A stretch of 13,867 nucleotides of DNA, from positions 1 through 13,867 of the forward strand of contig JAVBLQ010000136.1 in NCBI GenBank assembly GCA_031553435.1. The letters run 5' to 3'. Shown here one piece after another: positions 1 to 6,224 of this stretch. The notes under the pieces were generated by a model, which was not told the DNA's origin, made no database searches, and saw only the letters and a program-made list of their open reading frames with translations. Origin of the DNA: JAVBLQ01 sp031553435. Its GTDB lineage: Bacteria > Bacteroidota > Bacteroidia > Bacteroidales > Azobacteroidaceae. A program made the translations under genes and the position numbers. Each line of letters begins with the position of its first letter. Position 1 is the stretch's first letter.

Positions 1-74
1 AGGGATGATTTTCCGCTGTTACGTTTTCCTAGCAGTGTAATATGCAGTCGATTGGATTGAGGTGTATTGTTCAT
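1..74 (-). CDS. hydF: HydF, [FeFe]-hydrogenase maturation GTPase (N-terminal 24 codons, cut by window edge)
   Basis: Reading the minus strand from the ATG at 74-72 gives MNNTPQSNRLHITLLGKRNS followed by GKSS, and the frame stays open to the edge. GKRNSGKS (residues 16-23) is a Walker A / G1 motif (GxxxxGKS). The preceding pattern TPxxNRLHIxxxGxRNxGKSS is the typical start of HydF, as I know it from Firmicutes and Bacteroidota. HydF is a cytosolic GTPase that carries the 2Fe precursor built by HydE and HydG and delivers it to apo-hydrogenase. The neighbours support this: the same window encodes HydE, HydG and the hydrogenase, and no other HydF. A candidate promoter lies just upstream (101-108). 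Only 24 residues are visible, so another TrmE-Era-Era-like GTPase (for example Der or MnmE) is the alternative, but those do not start with this NRLHI context. Confidence 0.82.
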   Translation of the reverse strand, partial: MNNTPQSNRLHITLLGKRNSGKSS

Positions 75-82
75 TGTCTGAA

Positions 83-105
83 ATTTGCATTTATTGGATG
101 CAAAT
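83..105. promoter_or_regulatory. Palindrome overlapping the hydF promoter (candidate operator)
   Basis: ATTTGCAT (83-90) and ATGCAAAT (98-105) are perfect 8-bp inverted arms around a 7-bp spacer. On the minus strand the palindrome covers the end of the TATATTTG -7 box and the expected transcription start of hydF, a usual place for a repressor site. No known regulator consensus is matched that I can name. Confidence 0.4.
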
Positions 106-108
106 ATA
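101..108 (-). promoter_or_regulatory. Candidate -7 box of the hydF promoter
   Basis: The minus strand reads TATATTTG, a full match to the Bacteroidota -7 consensus TAnnTTTG, 27 nt upstream of the hydF ATG. The -33 element is weak: about 20 nt upstream there is only TGAT/CTGAT in place of TTTG. Confidence 0.5.
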
Positions 109-135
109 GGACATTCTTCTGTATATAAATCAGAA

Positions 136-162
136 AGGAGACCGGAATAATTCCGACCTCCT
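136..162. other. Hairpin in the hydF / lipoprotein intergenic region
   Basis: AGGAG-AC-CGGAAT-A-ATTCCG-AC-CTCCT: a 6-bp inner stem and a 5-bp outer stem separated by a symmetric AC/AC internal loop. On the minus strand it is followed by TTTCTGATTTA, a poor T-tract, so it could be a weak terminator for the lipoprotein transcript or a structured leader element upstream of hydF. Confidence 0.45.
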
Positions 163-201
163 CTCATCTCTGCCTCTTACTTCTTACCTAAGACTCTCTT
201 G

Positions 202-245
202 TTAAGGTTTAAGATATAAAATCTTAAACCTTAAGCTTTTTATTC
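202..245. terminator. Perfect 14-bp hairpin downstream of the lipoprotein gene
   Basis: TTAAGGTTTAAGAT (202-215) and ATCTTAAACCTTAA (221-234) are perfectly complementary around the loop ATAAA. It lies about 64 bp past the stop codon of the lipoprotein gene. A T-rich run (CTTTTTATT) follows only on the plus strand, so in the direction of the lipoprotein mRNA it is a strong stem without a U-tract: a 3' end or stability structure, or a terminator facing the opposite way. No plus-strand gene is seen to its left. Confidence 0.45.
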
Positions 246-297
246 ATGATTATTGCTGAGTTTTCTTTTTAAGTCACCTCCAAATCACAACTTAAAC

Positions 298-3063
298 TTA
301 ATTAGTAGGTTTAATTGTGATTGTATAACTACCTGTTTCAGTTCCCCAAGTGTGAGTGAATGTAATTTTAACAGTTGCAGTAAATTGTTTTTGAAGCGCT
401 TCACCAACGTTTTTCCAAGTTACTAAACCTGTGTTTTCATCCACTACCAATGTTTGTCCGGCACCTAATACAGGTTTTTCAATTGAATACTTAAATGTCA
501 TCGGACCATACTTAACTGCACCCGATTGAGCAACTCCTTGTTTGTAAATCAATTCAAAATCATTATGTATTGATCTCAGATTAAAGAATTTACTACCATC
601 CAACGTCCATGCATTTTGATCATTGTCAATCAACGTAGTTTTTACTCCAACCATATCTGCAGCAGCAGGCGCTTCAACTCCCTGAACAGGACATACCAAG
701 TTGATCGGGAATCCTTTTCCGTCGGAACCGCCAAATACTACTTGTCTGACTTCTGTTCCATTGAAATCATACACAGCTTCTACTTTCACATAGATTGGTT
801 TTTTAGTTCCTTTGCCATGATTAATGAATGTCCATGTAGTAGCATTAGCAGGTACATCAAGCGTAGAACCTGTGATGGTCATACCTCCATAATAAGATGC
901 TACAGTTCCTGAAGGAGCCATCAATGTATATACTAACCTCATATTTTGAGCACAAGCAGGAGTCGTTCCATCGAATACAACAGCAGGATTATTGAATGCA
1001 CTTGCCAGATCTCCTGTCATCAACCAATTAGAACCATTTGTTTTTCCTTTCAGGAAGTAATTGTTATTTTCCCAGTTCAGAGCAACAGGGGTCAACGCTT
1101 TTACTGCCGGAGGAATTACTTTAACTTTAACGCTAACATTTACATCTGGTCTGGCTGTAGCGGTAAATTTACCTGTAAATGTATAGGTTCCTTCTTTTGC
1201 TCCTGTCGGAATTACCAAGCGTAAATTGTTTTCGTTCGGCAATATAGATTTCCAATATATACCTGAAGCTAATTCAGCTACTCCGGTAGTAGTGTTGGTG
1301 AAAGTATACAGAGCGAAGAATTCTGCTCTTGACAATCCAACGCCTGTAGAACTATTGAAAAGATCATCCAAATCAACAACTTTTTCTGCAGCAGTACAAG
1401 CCATTGTTACTGTTCCCAAATCTTTATTTACAGCTATTGGCTCATTGCTTAGAGCTAAAATATCAATTCTGATAATTTTTTCAAGAACAACCTGATTTGT
1501 TGGCAGTAATAATGTTACTTTAACCAATGGTTTTCTTCCTATTGCTTCATAAAGATCTTTAGCAGTGATTTTCCCATCTGCAGCCAGTGTAGAATATTTA
1601 TCACTTGATTGGTCAACTTCATCGTCACCGTCATTGGTTGTCCAGGTTACTTTTTCAAATTTATATGACCATCCTTCGAAACCACTTTCATTTAAAGAAA
1701 ATTGACTTCCGTTGATAGTTATATAGTTTTTCAATAAAGCGGCAATATCCAATGTTTGTCCCTTAACTACTGCAAATTCACCTGGTAATGCCAAAATCTG
1801 AGCAGTACCTAATGTTGTTGCAATTTGATTCAAAGCAACCAGAGGGCATTTTGTCAAATTAATTTCGGTACCATTTTTCATTCTTACCAAATTAACTTGA
1901 GAGTTTGCATATATATCAGATTCATATGATTTTATATAATCCGAATAAACATAATCATCTGCAGATAAAGATTTATCGTTTTTAAGACATAAAGCAAGGT
2001 AGCTACCTCCCAAAGTCTTTTGGAATGTATTTGAATTAGTACCACTTCTCGATACTTTAACTTTCAGTACGCCATCAGTAATATTTGCATCAGCTTTATT
2101 AATGGTTGCAAATAAAGATGAAACATCTTTTGAACCAGCAGCTCTCAACATTGTTGTCTTTGCAGAAAAACCTTCAACTGTAATCCAATTATAAGGAACG
2201 CTTGTAGGATTAACTTTATAAGAAACAGATGCTGTTCCATAATATGGTTTTCCATTCAACAGAGTAAGAGATGGGAACCAGACCACCGGACTACCACTAT
2301 TCTCAATAGTAGGAATAAATGACAAACTTGTTACTGTAAGCGAAGCTTTCGGCAGCTTAATTATAGTTGTTACTCCTTGAGCATCAACTACAGTTAAAAC
2401 ATAATAACCTTCTTGAGCATCATCAACAACAATAGAACCACCATTGGTGATAGCCTTTTGGTTGGTGCTTACTCCGTTTATTACCCAATAGCCATCGACG
2501 ATTTTAAGATCGAAACTTGGCGTAACACCGTCTTTTCCATCTTTACCATCTGCTCCATCTTTACCATTAGTTCCATCTTTACCGTCTGCTCCATCTTTGC
2601 CATCGGTTCCGACAGCCCGAACTCCGGTAGATACCCCATTTATGTACCAAATACCATCTTGAATGGTCACAACAGCAGCAGCACCTGAGGCACCAGTAGC
2701 GCCAGCAGCGCCCGTATCGCCCTTGTCGCCTTTATCGCCCTTGGCTCCAGTGTCTCCTTTAGCTCCATCTTTACCATCTTTACCGTTAGTTCCATTGGAA
2801 ATTTCATAAGAAGTACCATTGGAATCTGTTACGATAATCCCAGTCCCTGTCGAGTTGGCTTTAATACTTTGAATATACTTGCCGGATTGAGCTAAGGCTT
2901 GAAGAGCTTGAATAGCACTTTTATTAGCATCAATCTGACTTTGAAGATTGTCAATGTCATCGTCATAGTCTTTACAACTAACAACGAATCCAACTGCAAA
3001 AATGAGGACTAATCCCCATTTCAGAAAATTTTTTGGAAAATTAAATTTACGAATCATGATCAT
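298..3063 (-). CDS. Surface lipoprotein with collagen-like Gly-X-Y blocks (DUF4988-like N-terminus)
   Basis: This 921-residue protein starts with a hydrophobic signal (about residues 12-29) ending in VVSC, a lipobox with Cys30. KDYDDDID follows directly; acidic residues just after the cysteine are the Bacteroidota signal for export to the cell surface. Residues 31-60 look like a short coiled coil (LQSQIDANKSAIQALQ), as in DUF4988 proteins. Two collagen-like blocks follow: 13 Gly-X-Y triplets at 91-129 and 10 at 152-181, each followed by a copy of the module DGxWxINGVST (136-146 and 190-200). The remaining ~700 residues are Thr/Val/Asn-rich and probably beta-sandwich (Ig-like) domains; I see no catalytic motif. 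It is likely an adhesin or carbohydrate-binding surface protein, but the ligand is unknown. Met3 is an equally possible start. It is divergent from a HTH/S24 repressor gene that probably controls it. Confidence 0.85.
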   Translation of the reverse strand: MIMIRKFNFPKNFLKWGLVLIFAVGFVVSCKDYDDDIDNLQSQIDANKSAIQALQALAQSGKYIQSIKANSTGTGIIVTDSNGTSYEISNGTNGKDGKDGAKGDTGAKGDKGDKGDTGAAGATGASGAAAVVTIQDGIWYINGVSTGVRAVGTDGKDGADGKDGTNGKDGADGKDGKDGVTPSFDLKIVDGYWVINGVSTNQKAITNGGSIVVDDAQEGYYVLTVVDAQGVTTIIKLPKASLTVTSLSFIPTIENSGSPVVWFPSLTLLNGKPYYGTASVSYKVNPTSVPYNWITVEGFSAKTTMLRAAGSKDVSSLFATINKADANITDGVLKVKVSRSGTNSNTFQKTLGGSYLALCLKNDKSLSADDYVYSDYIKSYESDIYANSQVNLVRMKNGTEINLTKCPLVALNQIATTLGTAQILALPGEFAVVKGQTLDIAALLKNYITINGSQFSLNESGFEGWSYKFEKVTWTTNDGDDEVDQSSDKYSTLAADGKITAKDLYEAIGRKPLVKVTLLLPTNQVVLEKIIRIDILALSNEPIAVNKDLGTVTMACTAAEKVVDLDDLFNSSTGVGLSRAEFFALYTFTNTTTGVAELASGIYWKSILPNENNLRLVIPTGAKEGTYTFTGKFTATARPDVNVSVKVKVIPPAVKALTPVALNWENNNYFLKGKTNGSNWLMTGDLASAFNNPAVVFDGTTPACAQNMRLVYTLMAPSGTVASYYGGMTITGSTLDVPANATTWTFINHGKGTKKPIYVKVEAVYDFNGTEVRQVVFGGSDGKGFPINLVCPVQGVEAPAAADMVGVKTTLIDNDQNAWTLDGSKFFNLRSIHNDFELIYKQGVAQSGAVKYGPMTFKYSIEKPVLGAGQTLVVDENTGLVTWKNVGEALQKQFTATVKITFTHTWGTETGSYTITIKPTN
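2521..2610 (-). repeat. Collagen-like coding repeat, block 2 (10 Gly-X-Y triplets)
   Basis: This encodes residues 152-181 of the lipoprotein, mostly GKD, GAD and GTN triplets. At DNA level it is a degenerate 9/18-bp repeat (variants of CCATCTTTACCATCTGCT on the plus strand), so it can be expected to vary in copy number by recombination while staying in frame. Confidence 0.85.
2677..2793 (-). repeat. Collagen-like coding repeat, block 1 (13 Gly-X-Y triplets)
   Basis: This encodes residues 91-129 of the lipoprotein: charged GKD/GDK/GDT/GAK triplets first, then Ala/Thr/Ser triplets. The GDKGDKGDT core is the charge pattern that stabilises bacterial collagen triple helices lacking hydroxyproline, so a trimer is likely. 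Confidence 0.85.
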
Positions 3064-3129
3064 TATTTATTTAAAAGTATTTAGTAAAAAATCATCAACT
3101 TTATAGCCTTTTCATTGTTTTAATACAAT

Positions 3130-3155
3130 TAAAATGCAGATTTAGATGCATTTTA
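3130..3155. promoter_or_regulatory. 9-bp-arm palindrome in the lipoprotein/repressor intergenic region (candidate operator)
   Basis: TAAAATGCA (3130-3138) and TGCATTTTA (3147-3155) are perfect inverted arms around an 8-bp spacer. It abuts a plus-strand TAnnTTTG match at 3157-3164 and lies in the 5' leader of the lipoprotein transcript. Its size and dyad symmetry suit a dimeric HTH repressor such as the one encoded next to it. Confidence 0.45.
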
Positions 3156-3156
3156 T

Positions 3157-3164
3157 TAACTTTG
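3157..3164 (+). promoter_or_regulatory. Candidate -7 box for the HTH/S24 repressor gene
   Basis: TAACTTTG matches TAnnTTTG on the plus strand, but no clear TTTG lies 19-21 bp upstream, and the leader to the ATG at 3361 would be about 190 nt. A weaker alternative is TGAATTTG at 3310-3317, much closer to the gene. Confidence 0.3.
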
Positions 3165-3225
3165 TATATTTAAAATAAACCGAAGTCATTATACGATTAT
3201 TTATTGTAACAACATACAATATTAA

Positions 3226-3261
3226 AGTGCAAATATATGTATATTTTTTGTATTAGTGCAA
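3226..3261 (-). promoter_or_regulatory. Candidate promoter of the collagen-like lipoprotein, with TTGCACT direct repeats
   Basis: On the minus strand TATATTTG (3237-3230) is a full -7 match and TTGC (3261-3258) lies 20 bp upstream in the -33 position. Both elements run into the same word: TTGCACT at 3261-3255 and again at 3232-3226, a 29-bp period (about three helix turns). The leader to the start codon would be about 160 nt. The rest of 3064-3360 is very AT-rich with no ORF that I would call. Confidence 0.5.
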
Positions 3262-3360
3262 TATATTAATGTATTTTTTTATAAAAATATTACAATTTTT
3301 CTATTATAATGAATTTGGCTTTTGGAAAAATGTATTTTTTCATTTTTACGTTTAATAATT

Positions 3361-3999
3361 ATGAATAGTTGGGGAAGACTAGAAAAAGTAATTTTATGGA
3401 GTGGTTTAACGATAAATGCCTTTTCTCAGGCGATTGGACTAAGAAGAGCGGAAAATTTATACCAGATCAAAAAAGGGAATAATTCGATAAGCAAAGAATT
3501 GGCTGAAAAAATTGTTTCAAAGTATCCTCATATCAGTAAATCATGGCTTCTCACAGGAGAAGGAAATATGTTTGTTGATGAAAAAGAGGATGAAAGTTCT
3601 ATAAAATCAATTCCTTTTTATAATTCCGGCTTATTGGAATTTTCATTGGATGCTGATTCAAAAGAACATACACCATTATACAATATTCAAATACCTTCTT
3701 TGTCAAATTGTGATTTTGCTGCAACCTGTGTTGGTAATTCAATGCATCCGGATATTCCTTCCGGATCGATTGTCGCATTAAAAGAAGTAAATTTCAATAA
3801 TATATTGTTTGGTGAAATATATTTTATTGTAACAGATAGCTATAGTACAATAAAATATTTGAGACAAGTGGAAGGAGATGATTCTAAATATCGTTTAGTA
3901 CCTAAAAACACGACAGAATTTGATGAAGTTATATTAGATAAATCACAAATTCGTCGCTTGTTTCTGGTTAAAGGCGTGATCTCTACAAAGGTATTGTAG
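3361..3999 (+). CDS. HTH transcriptional regulator with LexA/CI-like S24 peptidase domain
   Basis: The protein is 212 residues from the ATG at 3361; an upstream TTG at 3322 gives only a low-complexity extension and is not needed. Residues 1-70 form a phage-repressor-type helix-turn-helix: IGLRRAENLYQIKKGNNSIS is the DNA-binding region, and SKSWLLTGEGNMF is the usual end of this domain in Bacteroidota. Residues 117-212 form the S24 domain: Ser127 in GNSMHPDIPSG and Lys165 in STIKYLRQ are in the positions of the LexA Ser-Lys dyad (38 residues apart, close to LexA). I see no Ala-Gly cleavage site in the linker (residues 75-115), so self-cleavage is uncertain. It is probably a repressor of the divergent lipoprotein gene and of itself. 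No phage genes are nearby. Confidence 0.88.
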   Translation: MNSWGRLEKVILWSGLTINAFSQAIGLRRAENLYQIKKGNNSISKELAEKIVSKYPHISKSWLLTGEGNMFVDEKEDESSIKSIPFYNSGLLEFSLDADSKEHTPLYNIQIPSLSNCDFAATCVGNSMHPDIPSGSIVALKEVNFNNILFGEIYFIVTDSYSTIKYLRQVEGDDSKYRLVPKNTTEFDEVILDKSQIRRLFLVKGVISTKVL

Positions 4000-4027
4000 T
4001 GAATAGCATCAATACCTGATATTTTTT
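3989..4027 (+). terminator. Terminator overlapping the stop codons of the repressor gene and mltG
   Basis: AGGTATTG (3989-3996) pairs with CAATACCT (4010-4017), and six T follow at 4022-4027. The TAG of the repressor gene sits in the 13-nt loop and the stop codon of the convergent mltG gene straddles the loop and the 3' arm. The T-run exists only on the plus strand, so it should stop transcription of the repressor gene. Confidence 0.65.
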
Positions 4028-5055
4028 CTGTTTAGAGCCGCTCTATATAAATCTGCATTCCGGTTATGTTCAGCCAGAGTAGAGGCAAAATTGTGCTGTC
4101 CTGAAAAATCCTCTTTGGCGCACATATAAATATAATTGTGTTGGCTGTAGTTAAGAACCGCATCTATTCCTTTGATTGAAGGAATCCGGATAGGACCCGG
4201 AGGCAATCCCGGATTTTTGTATGTATTATAAGGAGAGTCTGTTGCAAGATGAATGTTAAGCACCCTTCTGATGCCAAAATCTCCCACGGCATATTTGACT
4301 GTGGGATCCGCCTGTAAAAGCATTCCTTGTTTCAACCGGTTGATATATAATCCTGCCACAATGGGATATTCTTTGGAAGATGCTGTTTCTTCTTCCACAA
4401 TAGAGGCAAGAATAGAAACCTGCACAGGAGACAAAGGGATGTTTTGAGCAGCTTTGAGTCTATCCTGGTTCCAGAATTTATCGTATTCTTTTTTCATTTT
4501 TTGAAGAAAATGGTTTACATCAATGTTCCAATATACTTCATATGTATTAGGTATAAACATACAAAGAATAGTTTCGTTATTAAATCCAAATTTTTCACAA
4601 ACAACAGAATCATTCAAACTAACCAATAATGAGTCTGAAGAAAGCATCAATTGTTTACCGATTCTTTCTGCGAAATCATTCTTCAAACGAATATTGTTAA
4701 ATGTGAGTTTGACAGGAGTTTGTATTCCGTTTTCCAAAATTCTCAACAATTCGCGGACATTCATTCCCGGTTTTATGGCATATCGTCCCGTTTTCATATT
4801 CAACGGGTATTTTGAAAAACTCGCCAGTTTCTTAAATAACTCAATATCTTTGATGTGAGCAGTATCTTGTAGTTGAGATAGTAAATCATTATAATTTTGA
4901 TTGTCATCGACATATATATACACTGTCTTTTTTATATTAAAAAAAGGAGAGTAAATTTTTTGATAAATAATGACTCCCGCTACTAATGAAATTATAAATA
5001 ATGATGATATAATAATCCAAATAATTTTTTTTCGTTTCGAATGAGACTTTTCCAT
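4009..5055 (-). CDS. mltG: MltG, endolytic murein transglycosylase (YceG family)
   Basis: MltG cleaves nascent glycan strands inside the chain next to the inner membrane and so sets glycan length. The 348-residue protein has the family layout: a short basic cytoplasmic start, one membrane helix (about residues 11-31), a periplasmic LysM-like region, then the YceG catalytic domain. Diagnostic motifs are ASIVEEET at 217-224, with Glu221 as the likely catalytic residue, INRLKQGMLLQADPTVKYA (238-256), and YNTYKNPGLPPGPIRIPS (276-293). Length is normal for the family. The ATG at 5055 lies 30 nt downstream of a good -7 box. The gene converges on the HTH/S24 gene with a 9-nt gap and is divergent from the tRNA-Ser; it appears to be a single-gene unit. 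Confidence 0.95.
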   Translation of the reverse strand: MEKSHSKRKKIIWIIISSLFIISLVAGVIIYQKIYSPFFNIKKTVYIYVDDNQNYNDLLSQLQDTAHIKDIELFKKLASFSKYPLNMKTGRYAIKPGMNVRELLRILENGIQTPVKLTFNNIRLKNDFAERIGKQLMLSSDSLLVSLNDSVVCEKFGFNNETILCMFIPNTYEVYWNIDVNHFLQKMKKEYDKFWNQDRLKAAQNIPLSPVQVSILASIVEEETASSKEYPIVAGLYINRLKQGMLLQADPTVKYAVGDFGIRRVLNIHLATDSPYNTYKNPGLPPGPIRIPSIKGIDAVLNYSQHNYIYMCAKEDFSGQHNFASTLAEHNRNADLYRAALNRKNIRY

Positions 5056-5084
5056 TGACTATTCCTTTTTTTTGTTGATAAGCG

Positions 5085-5092
5085 CAAAGGTA
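5085..5092 (-). promoter_or_regulatory. Candidate -7 box of the mltG promoter
   Basis: The minus strand reads TACCTTTG, a full TAnnTTTG match, giving a leader of roughly 23 nt to the mltG ATG. No good TTTG is present at -33; the region there is T-rich. Confidence 0.5.
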
Positions 5093-5126
5093 AAAATAAA
5101 AAACTAAAAAAATACTTGTGATAAAT

Positions 5127-5158
5127 TTTGAAAAGTCCGAAAGAATCACCTATCTTTG
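5127..5158 (+). promoter_or_regulatory. Promoter of tRNA-Ser
   Basis: TTTG (5127-5130), 20 bp, TATCTTTG (5151-5158): both Bacteroidota sigma-70 elements match at ideal spacing. The expected start is near 5165, about 30 nt before the mature tRNA 5' end. Confidence 0.75.
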
Positions 5159-5196
5159 CACCGCCGTTCACAAAAACGAAGATCAAGAAGAGTCTT

Positions 5197-5283
5197 GGAA
5201 GTGTGGGTGAGTGGCTGAAACCACCAGTTTGCTAAACTGACGTACGGGTAACTGTACCGGGGGTTCGAATCCCCCCGCTTCCG
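5197..5283 (+). tRNA. tRNA-Ser (anticodon GCU)
   Basis: 87 nt, class II. The acceptor arms GGAAGTG and CGCTTCC pair with one G-U, and the discriminator base is G. The anticodon GCT is at 5231-5233 in the loop TTGCTAA. A long variable arm with GTAC/GTAC stem (about 5242-5257) is typical of tRNA-Ser. The T-arm is GGGGG-TTCGAAT-CCCCC. The 3' CCA is not encoded. It reads AGC/AGU codons. Confidence 0.95.
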
Positions 5284-5318
5284 CAAAAAGCCGCGACAAA
5301 CGGCGACGAATGTAAGAC

Positions 5319-5361
5319 AAGTCCTACAGAATCAATGATTTTGCGGGACTTTTTCTTTTTT
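5319..5361 (+). terminator. Terminator of tRNA-Ser
   Basis: The outer stem AAGTCC (5319-5324) / GGACTT (5346-5351) and the inner stem CAGAATC / GATTTTG (one G-U) close on the loop AAT; a two-base internal mismatch separates them. The run TTTTCTTTTTT follows. This is a strong intrinsic terminator that separates the tRNA from the methyltransferase gene. Confidence 0.75.
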
Positions 5362-5410
5362 AGGTGATTCTTTTTAGATGGCAGGGCAAAAAGCTAAATT
5401 ATCAAACATC

Positions 5411-6184
5411 ATGAATAAAGAAAATAAATCAATTCACGACTTCGACTTCAATCTGATTTGCGAATATTTTTCAAATATAGAACGTCAGGGACCAGGCAGT
5501 CCTGAAGTAACCATCAAGGCATTGAGCTTTATCGACAACCTGACCGATAATTCCCGTATCGTTGACCTTGGTTGCGGAACAGGCGGACAAACCATGACGC
5601 TTGCCAAGCATGCTTCGGGACAGATTACCGGGCTTGACCTTTTTCCCGAATTTGTCGATATCTTTAACCGGAATGCCGAACAACTCAATCTCTCTGATCG
5701 TGTAAAAGGCATTATCGGTTCAATGGACAATCTCCCTTTCGGGAAGGAATCTTTAGATCTGATTTGGTCAGAAGGTGCAATCTATAATATCGGCTTCGAA
5801 CGGGGATTGAACGAGTGGCGCGAGTTTCTGAAACCGGGTAGTTATATCGCTGTATCGGAAGCGTCGTGGTTCACCGACGAACGTCCCGACGAAATCAACG
5901 ACTTTTGGATGGATGCTTATCCCGAAATTGATACTATCCCGAACAAGGTAGCTCAAGTGCAAAAGGCAGGCTATATCCCTGTAGCAACCTTTACGCTTCC
6001 ATCAACCTGCTGGACAGAACATTTCTATGCTCCACAGGCAAAAGCACAGGACGAGTTCCTCAAAAAGTATGCAGGGAATAAAACCGTTGAAGAGTTAATT
6101 GCCAGTCAACGCCATGAGATGCAATTGTTCTATAAGTATAAAGATTTTTATGGTTATGTATTTTATATTGGGAAGAAGATTTGA
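5411..6184 (+). CDS. SAM-dependent class I methyltransferase
   Basis: The protein is 257 residues from the ATG at 5411. I chose this over the in-frame ATG at 5378 because SIHDFDFNLICEYF right after it is the conserved start of this family. IVDLGCGTGG (50-59) is motif I, the glycine-rich S-adenosylmethionine loop; Asp76 in TGLDLFP is the acidic residue that binds the ribose; GSMDNLPF and DLIWSEGAIYNIGFE are motifs II/III. The sequence closely resembles, from memory, a Bacteroides thetaiotaomicron methyltransferase of known structure but unknown substrate. It is cytosolic, and the substrate is not predictable here. It follows the tRNA terminator with no clear promoter, and precedes the DUF486 gene by 40 nt, so the two may be co-transcribed. 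Codons are somewhat richer in G+C than in the repressor gene. Confidence 0.92.
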   Translation: MNKENKSIHDFDFNLICEYFSNIERQGPGSPEVTIKALSFIDNLTDNSRIVDLGCGTGGQTMTLAKHASGQITGLDLFPEFVDIFNRNAEQLNLSDRVKGIIGSMDNLPFGKESLDLIWSEGAIYNIGFERGLNEWREFLKPGSYIAVSEASWFTDERPDEINDFWMDAYPEIDTIPNKVAQVQKAGYIPVATFTLPSTCWTEHFYAPQAKAQDEFLKKYAGNKTVEELIASQRHEMQLFYKYKDFYGYVFYIGKKI

Positions 6185-6224
6185 AAGATAATGTATTGAC
6201 AGATTTTATTCACATTCAAGACGT

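Noticed and set aside
2521..2793. Repetitive DNA that could suggest a CRISPR or minisatellite
   Set aside because: The repeat units are 9/18 bp without spacers and are explained by in-frame Gly-X-Y codons.
3322..3360. TTG start giving the regulator 13 more residues
   Set aside because: The extra residues are hydrophobic low complexity from AT-rich DNA; the HTH family normally begins at MNSWGRLEK or an equivalent start.
3361..3999. Prophage remnant suggested by the CI-like repressor
   Set aside because: No integrase, Cro, replication or structural phage genes are nearby; the neighbours are chromosomal.
4937..5186. Two overlapping minus-strand ORFs of 64-70 codons between mltG and tRNA-Ser
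   Set aside because: They are Phe/Leu/Lys-rich translations of AT-rich DNA that overlap the tRNA promoter and the mltG promoter and start; no family resemblance.
5378..5410. Upstream ATG at 5378 for the methyltransferase
   Set aside because: The 11 added residues (MAGQKAKLSNI) are not part of the family start; conservation begins at MNKENKSIHDFDF.
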